Shown here one piece after another: positions 1-23,401 of a stretch of 64,000 nucleotides of DNA. A program made the translations under genes and the position numbers. Position 1 is the first letter of the stretch. Every line of letters starts with the position of its first letter. The notes under the pieces were generated by a model. That model did not search any database and had not been told where the DNA came from. It worked only from the letters and a program-made list of their open reading frames with translations. This DNA is from Streptomyces sp. NRRL F-5123 (lineage in GTDB: Bacteria; Actinomycetota; Actinomycetes; Streptomycetales; Streptomycetaceae): the NCBI RefSeq assembly GCF_000721495.1, contig NZ_JOHY01000020.1, positions 1-64,000 on the forward strand, read 5' to 3'.

Positions 1-117
1 TGCTTCGGTGGGTGGGGTCGGGTGCCACTCCGGGGGTACCTCCTCGGAATGCGCGTTCGCCCTCATCCGAGGTTGGCAAGGGGCTGGGAAGCGCATTCCT
101 GCGGGGGCACCCCCGGA

Positions 118-510
118 TCGTCCCCCTCCCGACGTCTCGTCGGCGGCTGCCTGCCGGTGGGGGTGGGGGTGGGTGGGCGCATCGTCCCCCCTCCAGCGTT
201 GCGTAGGCGGCTGCCTGCCGGTGGGGGTGGGTGGGGTGATCGTCTCCCTCATCCTGCGGTGCGTTGGCGGCGTGCCTGCCGGTGGGTGATGTCCACGGGA
301 CCGCGGTTCGCCCCCGACGGCGGGTCGCCCCCACAGGTGGACCGCAACTGTCGCTCCTACTCGCACGGGTGGTGGGGGTGGGAAACACCCCGCGCCGCAG
401 GCGCGGGCACCCCCCGCGGCGGGGCAGCCGACCGCCGGGGGCGCGGGGGAGAGCGGGGCGGATCGTCCCCCCTCCCCCGTCGCGTCGGCGGCCGCCCGCC
501 GGTGGGGGTA
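118..510. repeat. Four dispersed copies of a G-rich intergenic repeat
   Basis: Positions 1-515 hold no convincing gene. Four related units of about 50-60 bp begin near 117, 181, 238 and 461. Each starts with a GATCGTCCCC-like stretch, continues through a CGTCGGCGGCTGCC-like core and ends in GCCGGTGGGGG. The G-runs suggest possible G-quadruplex or strong hairpin formation. The array lies just past the 3' end of the discrete acyltransferase gene and may contribute to termination. Long plus-strand reading frames here reflect base composition. Confidence 0.6.
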
Positions 511-515
511 CGGGT

Positions 516-1514
516 TCAGGCGCTCAGGGACAGTGCCGTCTTCACCGCCTCCTCGAAGACGGGGCCCGCCGGGCGGCGGGGGGTCGGGGGGAGGAGGGAC
601 AGGACCGTGTGGGGGCCCGACTGGACGGACGGGTCGAGGCGGAGGGGGGCGGCGCAGCTGCCCCGCGGGCCCACTTCGAGGAAGACGCGCGGGGGTGTCG
701 GGGTCAGCAGGGGGGCGATCGCGGGCCAGAAGAGGACGGGGCGGGCCATCTGAGCGGCCCAGAAGGAAGGGGTCACGGCCTCCGTAGGGGTGACCAGGCG
801 GGTGGTGGAGGTGGAGCGGACGGGGAGGGACGGCGGAGTGAGGGTCACCGTCGCGAGGAGGTCCGCGAAGCGGCGGGCGGCGGGAGCGCACAGCGGGCTG
901 TGGAAGGGCTGGCGGGCCCGGACCGGGACGCATGCCACGACGGACGCGGTCAACGCCTTCTCGGCGACGCGGAGTTCGGCGGTCGCACCGGAAAGCACCG
1001 TCTGGTAGGGGCTGTTGACCGCGGCGACCGCGATTCCCTGCGCCGCCAGGTCCGCACCGAGGACCTCGCGGATACGGTCCGGCCCGGCGGCAACCGCGAG
1101 CATCCCGCCGGGCGGCGTCGCCGCCATCGCTGCGGTGCGCGCGGCCAGGACACGGCCGCCGTCCGCGATGCCGAAGACCCCGGCGACCGCGGCTGCGGCA
1201 AGCTCCCCGACGCTGTGCCCGACGAGCACGCTCGGCCGCAGCCCGCGCGCGAGGACCGCCGTGCCCAGCGCCGCCCCGACAGCGAAGAGCAGCGGCTGCG
1301 CGCGGCTGCAGTCGTCGAAGTCGGGCCCGGGCCGCTCGGCGAGCCAGTCGGCGCGCAGCGCCGGGCCGTCCGCGCCGGACGCGGCGAAGAACTCGTCCAT
1401 GGCCGCGGTGAAGACGGGCTCGGCGCCGTACAGGTCGGCGCCCATGCGCGGCTGCTGCGCGCCCTGGCCGGGGAAGACGAGGGCGACCTCGCGCGGGATG
1501 TCGGTGGGTTCCAC
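516..1514 (-). CDS. Discrete (trans-acting) acyltransferase
   Basis: A free-standing malonyl-CoA:ACP acyltransferase-like protein of 332 aa. It has the GQG oxyanion motif near residue 16, the nucleophile in GHSVGE (Ser101) and a substrate-selectivity motif QPFH (202-205) where malonyl-specific ATs read HAFH. The GTG start at 1514 is chosen because an AAGGAGG ribosome site lies about 10 bases upstream and the AT fold begins at once. The two type I PKS proteins upstream contain two modules without an AT (KSQ-ACP and KS-ACP), so this enzyme is the obvious in-trans loader for them. The type II ACP is another possible client. Malonyl-CoA is the inferred substrate; the QPFH variant leaves some doubt. 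Confidence 0.88.
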   Translation of the reverse strand: MEPTDIPREVALVFPGQGAQQPRMGADLYGAEPVFTAAMDEFFAASGADGPALRADWLAERPGPDFDDCSRAQPLLFAVGAALGTAVLARGLRPSVLVGHSVGELAAAAVAGVFGIADGGRVLAARTAAMAATPPGGMLAVAAGPDRIREVLGADLAAQGIAVAAVNSPYQTVLSGATAELRVAEKALTASVVACVPVRARQPFHSPLCAPAARRFADLLATVTLTPPSLPVRSTSTTRLVTPTEAVTPSFWAAQMARPVLFWPAIAPLLTPTPPRVFLEVGPRGSCAAPLRLDPSVQSGPHTVLSLLPPTPRRPAGPVFEEAVKTALSLSA

Positions 1515-1942
1515 GGGTTCGCCGCCTCCTTGGCAGGGCCGATCATCAGTACGGGGGGGTGGGGTGGGGCTCCCGGAGCCGGGTGGCTACCGGGATTGCG
1601 CTGGGTGGGCTGCCGGGGCTGGGTGGGTGCCGGGGCTGGTGGGCTGGTGGGGCTGGTGGGCTGCCGGTAACGGTGGGTGCCGGAACCGGTGGGTGCCGGA
1701 ACCGGGTAGGTGCCGGTAACGGTGGGTGCCGGAACCGGGTAGGTGCCGGAACCGGGCGGACGACCGTAGCGGACGCTGTGGCTTCCGGAGCCCGGGGGGC
1801 TTACCGGGACCGGATGGGTGCCGGAACCGGTGGGTGCCGCAACCGGTGGGTGCCGCAACCGGGGGCAACCGGCGCGGGCCCCGCCGCCACCGGAACCCCG
1901 CGGGCTACCCGGACCCGGGCCGGGGGACGGCAACCCGCCCGT
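1515..1942. repeat. Intergenic tandem repeats between AfsA-like and AT genes
   Basis: This 428-bp gap separates the AfsA-like gene from the AT gene. From about 1612 to 1862 it is built of degenerate tandem units of 16-20 bp around GGTGGGTGCCGGAACC and GGTAGGTGCCGGTAAC, at least ten in all. No ORF with convincing codon use crosses it. The AT gene has its own strong ribosome site, so the repeat may be a transcript spacer, an mRNA stability element or a slippage-prone array. Confidence 0.7.
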
Positions 1943-2881
1943 TTACCGCGGCTCGGTGAGTGTGAGTGTGCCGCTCGCTACGCGGACGCCGCCCTGGTCG
2001 ATGCCCACGGTCGCGGTGATCGCGCCGGGCTCGCCCGTCACGGACACCACGCACTCGGCGGGCACGTCGATCTCGACGAAGATCCCGAAGTCGAGTTCGG
2101 CGCCGGTGAGTACGGCCTCGCCGTTGCGCAGGCCGGCTTCCGTGGCGGTGTGGAGGGCTGCTTGGCGCATGCCCTCGATGAGGAGGGAGGCGGGGATGTG
2201 GTCGTAGTCGCGGTCGAAGAAGGAGGGGTGGGTGCGGTCGACGAGGAGGGGGAAGCGGCCGGGGCGGTCGGGGACGGCGGGGGCGATGACGACGTTGGAC
2301 GGGTCGCGGCGGCCGACCGCCTCGGGCTGGAAGGGCTTGGTGTCGGGGGCGGCGGGGGCACCGGCGGTGTCGGCGAAGCGCCGGGTGCGCTGGTAGGCGC
2401 GGATCTCGCGGTAGGACTCGCGGGGGAAGAGGACGCTGTCGAAGGAGAGCGTCATGGCGGGTGCACCGGCGACCGCGAAGGTGCCCGCGATGTCGTAGGC
2501 GGTGTCGCTCCTGGTGACGCGTACGGTCACGACGCCCTGCAGCGGCGCGGAGCCGTCCGCACGGAAGGCCGTCAACTCCGGTACGCCGAGGGTCAGGTGC
2601 TGGACGGCGGAGGGGGTGCCGCGCTGCACGTCGAGGTAGCCGTGCCGGACGACGACGAAGGCCTGCCGGAAGGCCTCGATGATCGCGACGGGGTCGTGCC
2701 AGGGCGCGACCTGGTCCGACCACAGCGGGTGGCCGGGCTCGACGCGCACCGCGATCGCGTACTCCTCCGGGCCGACCTGGGTGTGGTCGGTGACGAACAC
2801 CTCCACGGCGGAGCGGCGGTTGACGGTCGCGGGCGGCACGAAGGTGTCGAAGGTCAGGGCGGCGGCAGGGTCGTGGGGCAT
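1943..2881 (-). CDS. AfsA-like (A-factor synthase, double hot-dog) protein
   Basis: A 312-aa protein with the two hot-dog repeats of the AfsA/ScbA family. The first contains VNRRSAVEVFVTD followed by HDPVAIIEAFRQA; the second contains DHIPASLLIEGMRQAA and a closing beta strand. AfsA-family enzymes condense a beta-ketoacyl thioester with dihydroxyacetone phosphate, the first committed step to gamma-butyrolactone or butenolide rings. The gene starts 22 bp after the KS-ACP gene with a GGAGG site, so it belongs to the PKS operon. The upstream module lacks a ketoreductase and should produce a beta-ketoacyl-ACP, the correct substrate type. No ArpA-type receptor gene is in the window, so a role in product offloading is at least as likely as autoregulator synthesis. 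Confidence 0.88.
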   Translation of the reverse strand: MPHDPAAALTFDTFVPPATVNRRSAVEVFVTDHTQVGPEEYAIAVRVEPGHPLWSDQVAPWHDPVAIIEAFRQAFVVVRHGYLDVQRGTPSAVQHLTLGVPELTAFRADGSAPLQGVVTVRVTRSDTAYDIAGTFAVAGAPAMTLSFDSVLFPRESYREIRAYQRTRRFADTAGAPAAPDTKPFQPEAVGRRDPSNVVIAPAVPDRPGRFPLLVDRTHPSFFDRDYDHIPASLLIEGMRQAALHTATEAGLRNGEAVLTGAELDFGIFVEIDVPAECVVSVTGEPGAITATVGIDQGGVRVASGTLTLTEPR

Positions 2882-2903
2882 CGGAACCTCCAGGGGCGGG
2901 ACG

Positions 2904-4954
<2,051 letters not shown>

Positions 4955-4958
<4 letters not shown>

Positions 4959-5238
4959 CGCGGGTCTCCCCACCCGGAGTCGTAGGGAAGGTAGGGGTCG
5001 AACCACTCGTCGAACCAGTCCTCCGGCCAGTCCAGCGGTTCGAACGTCTCGTCCTGGACAGGAAGTTGCGGGACGAAGGCGGCGCCCATGGAGACCAGGA
5101 CGTGCCACAGGGCGAAGGCCCAGTCCCGGCGGTAGAGGGCGGGGTCGACGCGCGGGCGGGCGGACGGTTTGCGGGCTGCCCGCCCGGCGGTGCGGGGGTC
5201 GCGGGGCGAGGGCTCCGGTTCCGGTGCGCGGCGGCCGG

Positions 5239-5242
<4 letters not shown>
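4955..5242 (-). CDS. Orphan 95-aa protein between two PKS genes
   Basis: I do not recognise this family. The N-terminal 30 residues are basic and Pro/Arg-rich and probably disordered. The rest is aromatic and acidic, with [17 protein letters not shown] followed by a Trp/Asp/Phe/Tyr-rich tail ([18 protein letters not shown]). It overlaps the upstream PKS stop and the downstream PKS start by ATGA at both ends, so it is translationally coupled to both and probably made in comparable amount. No signal peptide is seen, and the one hydrophobic stretch is short. An accessory or docking-mediator role between the two PKS subunits is inference. Coding status is supported by codon bias and the double coupling. 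Confidence 0.75.
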
Positions 5243-19323
<14,081 letters not shown>

Positions 19324-19376
19324 GATGCATCTCCTCGACGAAATCCCGGATGGGGACGCGGGGGCCGGGGCGCCGG

Positions 19377-19823
19377 TCAGGCGCCGGCGTTCTCCCGGCG
19401 GAAGGCGGAGGTGTCCGGCGGGGCGATCTGGCCCAGCTGGATCATCAGGACGTGCAGGTCGTTGCAGGCCCAGTGGTCGCTGACCTTGCCGTCCCTGACC
19501 TTCGCGATGTGGATCTCGTTCCAGCTGATGACCCGGCCGGTCGGCTCCGCGCCGAAGACCAGGCCCTTGTGGGTGCCGGTGAGCTTGACGTGCTGGATGA
19601 CGTATTCGCCGTCCTCGAAGTCGCGGATGATCTCGGCCTTGAGGTCGGGAAAGCCCTGCCGCTCGATCTTGATGACGGACTTGACGCCCTCGCGGCTGGT
19701 GTCCATTCCGGGAGGCGCGTTGTGGTTGACGAAGTCCTCGGTCATCAGCTCGTCGAGGACCTCGGTGTCGCCCTTCGAGAACGCCTCAGTGAGAATGCGG
19801 CGAATGTTGACCTTGTCGGACAC
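19377..19823 (-). CDS. SnoaL-like polyketide cyclase
   Basis: 148 aa, one SnoaL-type alpha+beta barrel (NTF2-like) domain over its whole length, ending in the family-typical [18 protein letters not shown]. SnoaL proteins close rings of aromatic polyketides by intramolecular aldol chemistry, although hydroxylases and inactive relatives exist. The ATG at 19823 has an AAGGAG site inside the end of the upstream MBL-fold gene, which it overlaps by 38 bp. The large PKS gene starts 53 bp downstream. One of two SnoaL-like genes in the operon; the ring closed is unknown. Confidence 0.85.
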   Translation of the reverse strand: MSDKVNIRRILTEAFSKGDTEVLDELMTEDFVNHNAPPGMDTSREGVKSVIKIERQGFPDLKAEIIRDFEDGEYVIQHVKLTGTHKGLVFGAEPTGRVISWNEIHIAKVRDGKVSDHWACNDLHVLMIQLGQIAPPDTSAFRRENAGA

Positions 19824-20718
19824 GGTGTTCTCCTTCGAATGGCTTGCCGGTCATCTCGGCAAGGGCTACCTGGATGTTCACGAGGGTTCGTTCGGGTTCG
19901 AGCCAGCCCGCCGCCGGGCCCGGGTCGAATGACGACCAGACCGTTTCCGCGGGCAGTTCCTCGGCGTGCGCCAGCCGCGCGGCGGCCAGCACCCGGTCGA
20001 AGTAGTCGGCGAGGTCGTGCAGGGCGCCGATCCCGGCCGGGACGCCGTGGCCGGGTACGACGGCGGCGGGCTGCAGCGCGATGAGCCGGTCGAGGGCCGT
20101 ACGCCAGCGGCTCACCCGGCCGTGCACCGCGAGCGGGGTGACCCCGGCGAAGCACAGGTCACCGCTGACCAGCACCTTCTGTGCGGGCAGCCATACCGCG
20201 AGGTCGGCCGCCGAGTGGGTGTCGGTGAATTCGAGCACCTTCGCCCCGGAGGGGAGGGCGCGTTCGATGCCGTCGGGGGGTACGGGCTCGGCGGCGACGC
20301 TGTCCCAGTCGGCGAGCCGCGTCGCGAAGCCGGGCATGACCTTCGCGAGCAGGGCGGGCAGGCCGCGCTCGCCGATCATCTTGCGCATGCCGGCCACCGT
20401 GCGCGGGTGGGCGACGATGGGCACGTCGTCGAAGAGCAGGTTCCCGCCGATGTGGTCGGTGTGGATGTGGGTGTTGACGACGAGCCCGGGGCGGCGGCCG
20501 CGGCGCTCCAGCGCGGCCGGGATCGCGGCCGCCATCTCCGGCAGCAGCATGGTGTCGACGACCGTGACCGGCTCGCCGAGCAGCAGCACGCTGTTGGACT
20601 GGCCCGCGCCGCCGTCGCCGTTGACGAGCGCGACGACGCCGTCGGCGACCTCGACCTCCCGGACCTCCGGGACGGCCTCCAGCGAGGCCCCCGGTATGCC
20701 GGCCGGCACGGCCGTCAC
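19786..20718 (-). CDS. Metallo-beta-lactamase-fold hydrolase
   Basis: 310 aa with the zinc-binding set of the MBL superfamily: THIHTDH (His84, His86, Asp88, His89), a later DTHSAADL, the bridging Asp in SGDLCF and the last His in VPGHG. It sits between two SnoaL-like cyclase genes and overlaps the start of one by ATGA. In fungal non-reducing PKS pathways MBL-fold proteins release polyketides from the ACP. Here a thioesterase or lactonase-like role in chain release is an inference that fits the absence of a TE domain. Detoxification or resistance is the main alternative. Confidence 0.85.
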   Translation of the reverse strand: MTAVPAGIPGASLEAVPEVREVEVADGVVALVNGDGGAGQSNSVLLLGEPVTVVDTMLLPEMAAAIPAALERRGRRPGLVVNTHIHTDHIGGNLLFDDVPIVAHPRTVAGMRKMIGERGLPALLAKVMPGFATRLADWDSVAAEPVPPDGIERALPSGAKVLEFTDTHSAADLAVWLPAQKVLVSGDLCFAGVTPLAVHGRVSRWRTALDRLIALQPAAVVPGHGVPAGIGALHDLADYFDRVLAAARLAHAEELPAETVWSSFDPGPAAGWLEPERTLVNIQVALAEMTGKPFEGEHRVRQGQHSPHSH

Positions 20719-21164
20719 ACCTTCCAGGACGTGCCGGCCCCGCCGCTCTTCCCCTCGCCGGCCTTGGCGGCGTGCAGCTGCTGGATCTGCTGGATCAGGC
20801 CGGTGCGGTCGAGCATCGCGTGCCAGGACACGATGCGGCCCGCGTCCGCGCGGATCACCTCGATGACGTTCCAGGTCAGCCGGGTGTCGGTGCCCTTGGG
20901 GATGCCGGTGAGCGTCAGCTCGACGGCGAGCGCGGTGCCGTCCCCGGATTCGACGATGCTGTCGACCTTGTGCTCCAGCTCGGTGTAGAGGCCGCGCTGC
21001 TGGGCGAACATGTCACCGAGCCGCTTGGCGCCCTTGGTCTCCTGGCTGGCGGTGCGGATCTCCACCTCGCCGTCGCACAGGTCGTACAGCAGGAAGCCGT
21101 TGACCTCCTCGACCGCCTGGTAGACGGCCTCCCACAGTTCGCGGGCGGTCTTCATGGTCGTCAT
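20715..21164 (-). CDS. Second SnoaL-like / NTF2-fold cyclase
   Basis: 149 aa starting MTTMKTARELW. It has an NTF2-like fold pattern: an N-terminal helix pair, a central TRLTWNVIEVIRAD strand and an IVSWHAMLDRTGLIQQIQQL end that matches the SnoaL family. It diverges enough from the 148-aa paralogue to suggest a different ring closure or a hydroxylation-related role. The ATG at 21164 overlaps the stop of the upstream ABM gene by ATGA. The longer upstream extension of this frame is not used. Confidence 0.8.
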   Translation of the reverse strand: MTTMKTARELWEAVYQAVEEVNGFLLYDLCDGEVEIRTASQETKGAKRLGDMFAQQRGLYTELEHKVDSIVESGDGTALAVELTLTGIPKGTDTRLTWNVIEVIRADAGRIVSWHAMLDRTGLIQQIQQLHAAKAGEGKSGGAGTSWKV

Positions 21165-21493
21165 TTCCCTTCGCCGGACATGATCCAGTCGACCTGGTAG
21201 ACGTGTACGTCCACGTTGTCGGCGTATTTGTGCAGCTCGGTGATGAGGGCGCGGCCGGCCTCGCTGCGGATGTGCTCCTGGAAGGCGGCCAGGGTGCTCC
21301 ACTGGGCGTAGTTGGTGACCCGGGTGCCGTCGACGGAGCAGTGCACGTTCGCGGAGACGAACCCGGGCATGTGCCGGACGATGTCCTCGGTCTCCCTGCG
21401 GATGGCGGCGGACAGCTCCTGCTGCTTGTCCGGCGTGCAGTGGAAGACGTTGATGTACGTCATGAGCCGGTCCTCGGCGGAGATCGTGCTCAT
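21161..21493 (-). CDS. Antibiotic biosynthesis monooxygenase (ABM) domain protein
   Basis: 110 aa, a single dimeric ferredoxin-like ABM domain with MTYINVFHCTPDKQQE at its start and TNYAQWSTLAAFQEHI near the middle. Members include cofactor-free quinone-forming oxygenases of aromatic polyketides (ActVA-Orf6, TcmH) and some cyclases (TcmI). It is coupled by ATGA overlap to the cupin-ABM fusion gene before it and the SnoaL gene after it. An internal ATG ten codons in is possible, but the overlap favours the first. Confidence 0.85.
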   Translation of the reverse strand: MSTISAEDRLMTYINVFHCTPDKQQELSAAIRRETEDIVRHMPGFVSANVHCSVDGTRVTNYAQWSTLAAFQEHIRSEAGRALITELHKYADNVDVHVYQVDWIMSGEGK

Positions 21494-22248
21494 GGCCGCG
21501 CCCCCGCCGTCGTCCCCGACGTGCCCAGCGTCTCGGCGACGACCGTGAAGCTGCGGAACTCAGGGTCGGAGTAGCAGGCGCGCATCGGCCGGACCAGCTC
21601 CTTGTGCTCCTCGGACTTCTCCCAGGTGAAGAAGTCGGCGAGCGACGTCCACTCGCTCACGATGAGCCAGCTCGCCGGGTCGTCCGGCGCCTGGCAGATC
21701 TGGTCGCGGATGTGGCCGCGGGTGGCCGCGACGCTGAAGCGGACCTTCTCGTAGGCGGCGAGGAACTCCTCCCGCCTGTCCTCGGCGACCTTCATCCCGA
21801 ACAGCACGCGGGCGGTGCCCGCGGCGGTGTCCTCCTGCTCGGCGTCCTCGGACCCCTCGGCCCCCAGCACCTCGGTGTCGATGTGGGCCAGCGACGGGTC
21901 CGGGGCGAGCGGGCCGATGTGGTAGACGGTCAGCGACTCGGTGGTGCCGACGTTCCGCAGCCGGTGCCGCTTCCCGATGGGCACGTAGATCCCCTCGCCG
22001 GCGCCCACCGCCCATTTCTCGCCCTCGACCTCCAACTGGAGATCTCCGGTGATGTTGTAGAGGAACTCCTCGCCGTAGGGGTGGAAATGCTCCACCACAT
22101 GCTCGCCGGGCTGGAGGATCGCAGTTCCCATGTAACCGGACCTGCTACCCACCGAACCCGGGTGGAGCACCATGCGCAACTGGCCGCCGCGCGCCCGATA
22201 GGGCTCTATTTCCTCGGCGCGGATCCGGCCTACCCGTGAATCACTCAT
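21490..22248 (-). CDS. Cupin polyketide cyclase fused to an ABM monooxygenase domain
   Basis: 252 aa. The N-terminal cupin (about 20-115) has a full metal set: His54, His56, Glu60 and His95, as in TcmJ/RemF-type cyclase partners. A Glu/Asp/Ala linker (125-143) leads to a C-terminal ABM domain (about 145-240, with SWLIVSEWTSLADFFTW). In many aromatic clusters these are separate proteins, so the fusion suggests coupled cyclisation and quinone oxidation. The ATG at 22248 has a GAGGA site about 12 bases upstream. It is the first gene of the operon that runs through the cyclases and the type I PKS genes; a terminator at 22370-22418 separates it from the regulator. Confidence 0.88.
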   Translation of the reverse strand: MSDSRVGRIRAEEIEPYRARGGQLRMVLHPGSVGSRSGYMGTAILQPGEHVVEHFHPYGEEFLYNITGDLQLEVEGEKWAVGAGEGIYVPIGKRHRLRNVGTTESLTVYHIGPLAPDPSLAHIDTEVLGAEGSEDAEQEDTAAGTARVLFGMKVAEDRREEFLAAYEKVRFSVAATRGHIRDQICQAPDDPASWLIVSEWTSLADFFTWEKSEEHKELVRPMRACYSDPEFRSFTVVAETLGTSGTTAGARP

Positions 22249-22284
22249 GAGGAAATCCTCGCCGTCGGGCGGCCGCTGCCGCAT

Positions 22285-22321
22285 CGGAATTCTGCCGCGA
22301 ATTCCCTGCGGGAATTCCGCG
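22285..22321. promoter_or_regulatory. Candidate operator: three GAATTC boxes upstream of the cyclase/PKS operon
   Basis: GAATTC occurs at 22287, 22299 and 22312, spaced 12-13 bp apart. The last two form a near-perfect palindrome (CCGCGAATTCCC around TGC, then GGGAATTCCGCGG). It lies 40-60 bp upstream of the cupin-ABM start codon, where a repressor or the adjacent LuxR-type regulator could bind. The binding protein is unknown. Confidence 0.4.
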
Positions 22322-22369
22322 GCCGGACTACGGGAAACCCGCAGGCCGGGAATCCGGGAATCCGGGAAC

Positions 22370-22418
22370 GGGTCCGCCCCGGCGCCGGCGCGCGGGGCGC
22401 CGGCGCCGGGGCGGACCC
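22370..22418. terminator. Perfect 22-bp stem terminator-like hairpin
   Basis: The arms 22370-22391 and 22397-22418 are exact reverse complements around a 5-nt loop (GCGGG). The stem is almost all G/C and has no U-tract, as is common in Streptomyces. It lies downstream of the LuxR-type regulator and upstream of the cyclase/PKS operon, insulating the two transcripts. Confidence 0.8.
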
Positions 22419-22531
22419 GGTGGAGCGGGGTGGGGCGGTGGAGCCTGGTCGGGCCGGTGGAACGGTGGGGTTCGGTCGTGCCGGGCCGAGCGGTGGGGCC
22501 GGCGGGTCCGGCAGAGCGGTGGCGGGCCCGG

Positions 22532-23227
22532 TCAGCCCACCGCCGCGTGCGTCCGGAAGCCGTGCGTGCAGGCGTACACCGCCAGCTGGGTGCGGTCGCG
22601 CAGGTCGAGCGCCCGCAGCAGCGAGGAGATGTGCGTCTTCACGGTGGGCCGGCCCAGTTGGAGCTGGTCGGCGATCTCGACGTTGGTCAGCCCGTGGCCG
22701 ATCAGACCGAGGATCTGCCGCTGCCGCGGGGTGAGCTTGACCGTTTCGCCCGGTCCTGCCGGGGTCTCGTTGGGGACGTTGTAGCGCAGGGTGCTGACCA
22801 GCTCGCCGGCCACCTGCGGGTCGAGGGCGACACCGCCGCGGTCGACGGCGCGTATCGCGTCGACCAGGACCTGCACAGGGGTGTCCTTGTGCAGGAAGCC
22901 CTGGGCGCCGCCGAGCAGCACCTTGATCGCGGTGCCCGCGTCCAGGCTCGCGGACAGCGCGAGGACCTTGACGCCCAGCCCGTCCGTCTGGCTGACCAGC
23001 TGCCGGGCGAGCAGGTGCTCGACGTCGAAGCCGTCCAGGTCCATCAGCAGCACGCGTGGCCGATGATCCCGCAACAGCCTGGGACTATAACTCTCGGTGT
23101 CGAATTCGACCACGACGTCGATACCCGGGACACCGCACAGAACCGCCATCATTCCTGCCCGGTACACGCCAGGACCACCGCAAACTGCGACAGGCAACAA
23201 ATCGTCTAAACCACGTACAATGTCCAT
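22532..23227 (-). CDS. LuxR/NarL-type pathway regulator with a TTA codon and degenerate receiver
   Basis: 231 aa with an N-terminal receiver-like domain and a C-terminal LuxR HTH (LTPRQRQILGLIGHGLTNVE, then PTVKTHISSLLRALDL). The Asp pair at the start of the receiver is replaced (VAVCGGPG), while the putative phosphosite Asp63 (LLMDLDGFD) and a Lys (FLHKD) remain, so it is probably an atypical response regulator. Codon 7 is TTA (plus strand 23207-23209), which would make translation depend on the leucyl tRNA bldA. The ATG at 23227 is preferred because of a GGGGGT site; in-frame starts exist at 23254 and further upstream. No kinase gene is adjacent. Confidence 0.88.
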   Translation of the reverse strand: MDIVRGLDDLLPVAVCGGPGVYRAGMMAVLCGVPGIDVVVEFDTESYSPRLLRDHRPRVLLMDLDGFDVEHLLARQLVSQTDGLGVKVLALSASLDAGTAIKVLLGGAQGFLHKDTPVQVLVDAIRAVDRGGVALDPQVAGELVSTLRYNVPNETPAGPGETVKLTPRQRQILGLIGHGLTNVEIADQLQLGRPTVKTHISSLLRALDLRDRTQLAVYACTHGFRTHAAVG

Positions 23228-23401
23228 CGAGACCCCCGCAGAGTGATAAACCATCTGTGGATTTGTGGGACAGACAGCACTGCCATCCGCAGGTGGCTCC
23301 CCTTCGGCGCGCACGCGTAATCAGTGGAGCCGGTGTAATCGGCGCCAAGCGCACTTGCACCGAATACCGGTACCGCATGTCCCGGGTCTGACGGCGTCGG
23401 C

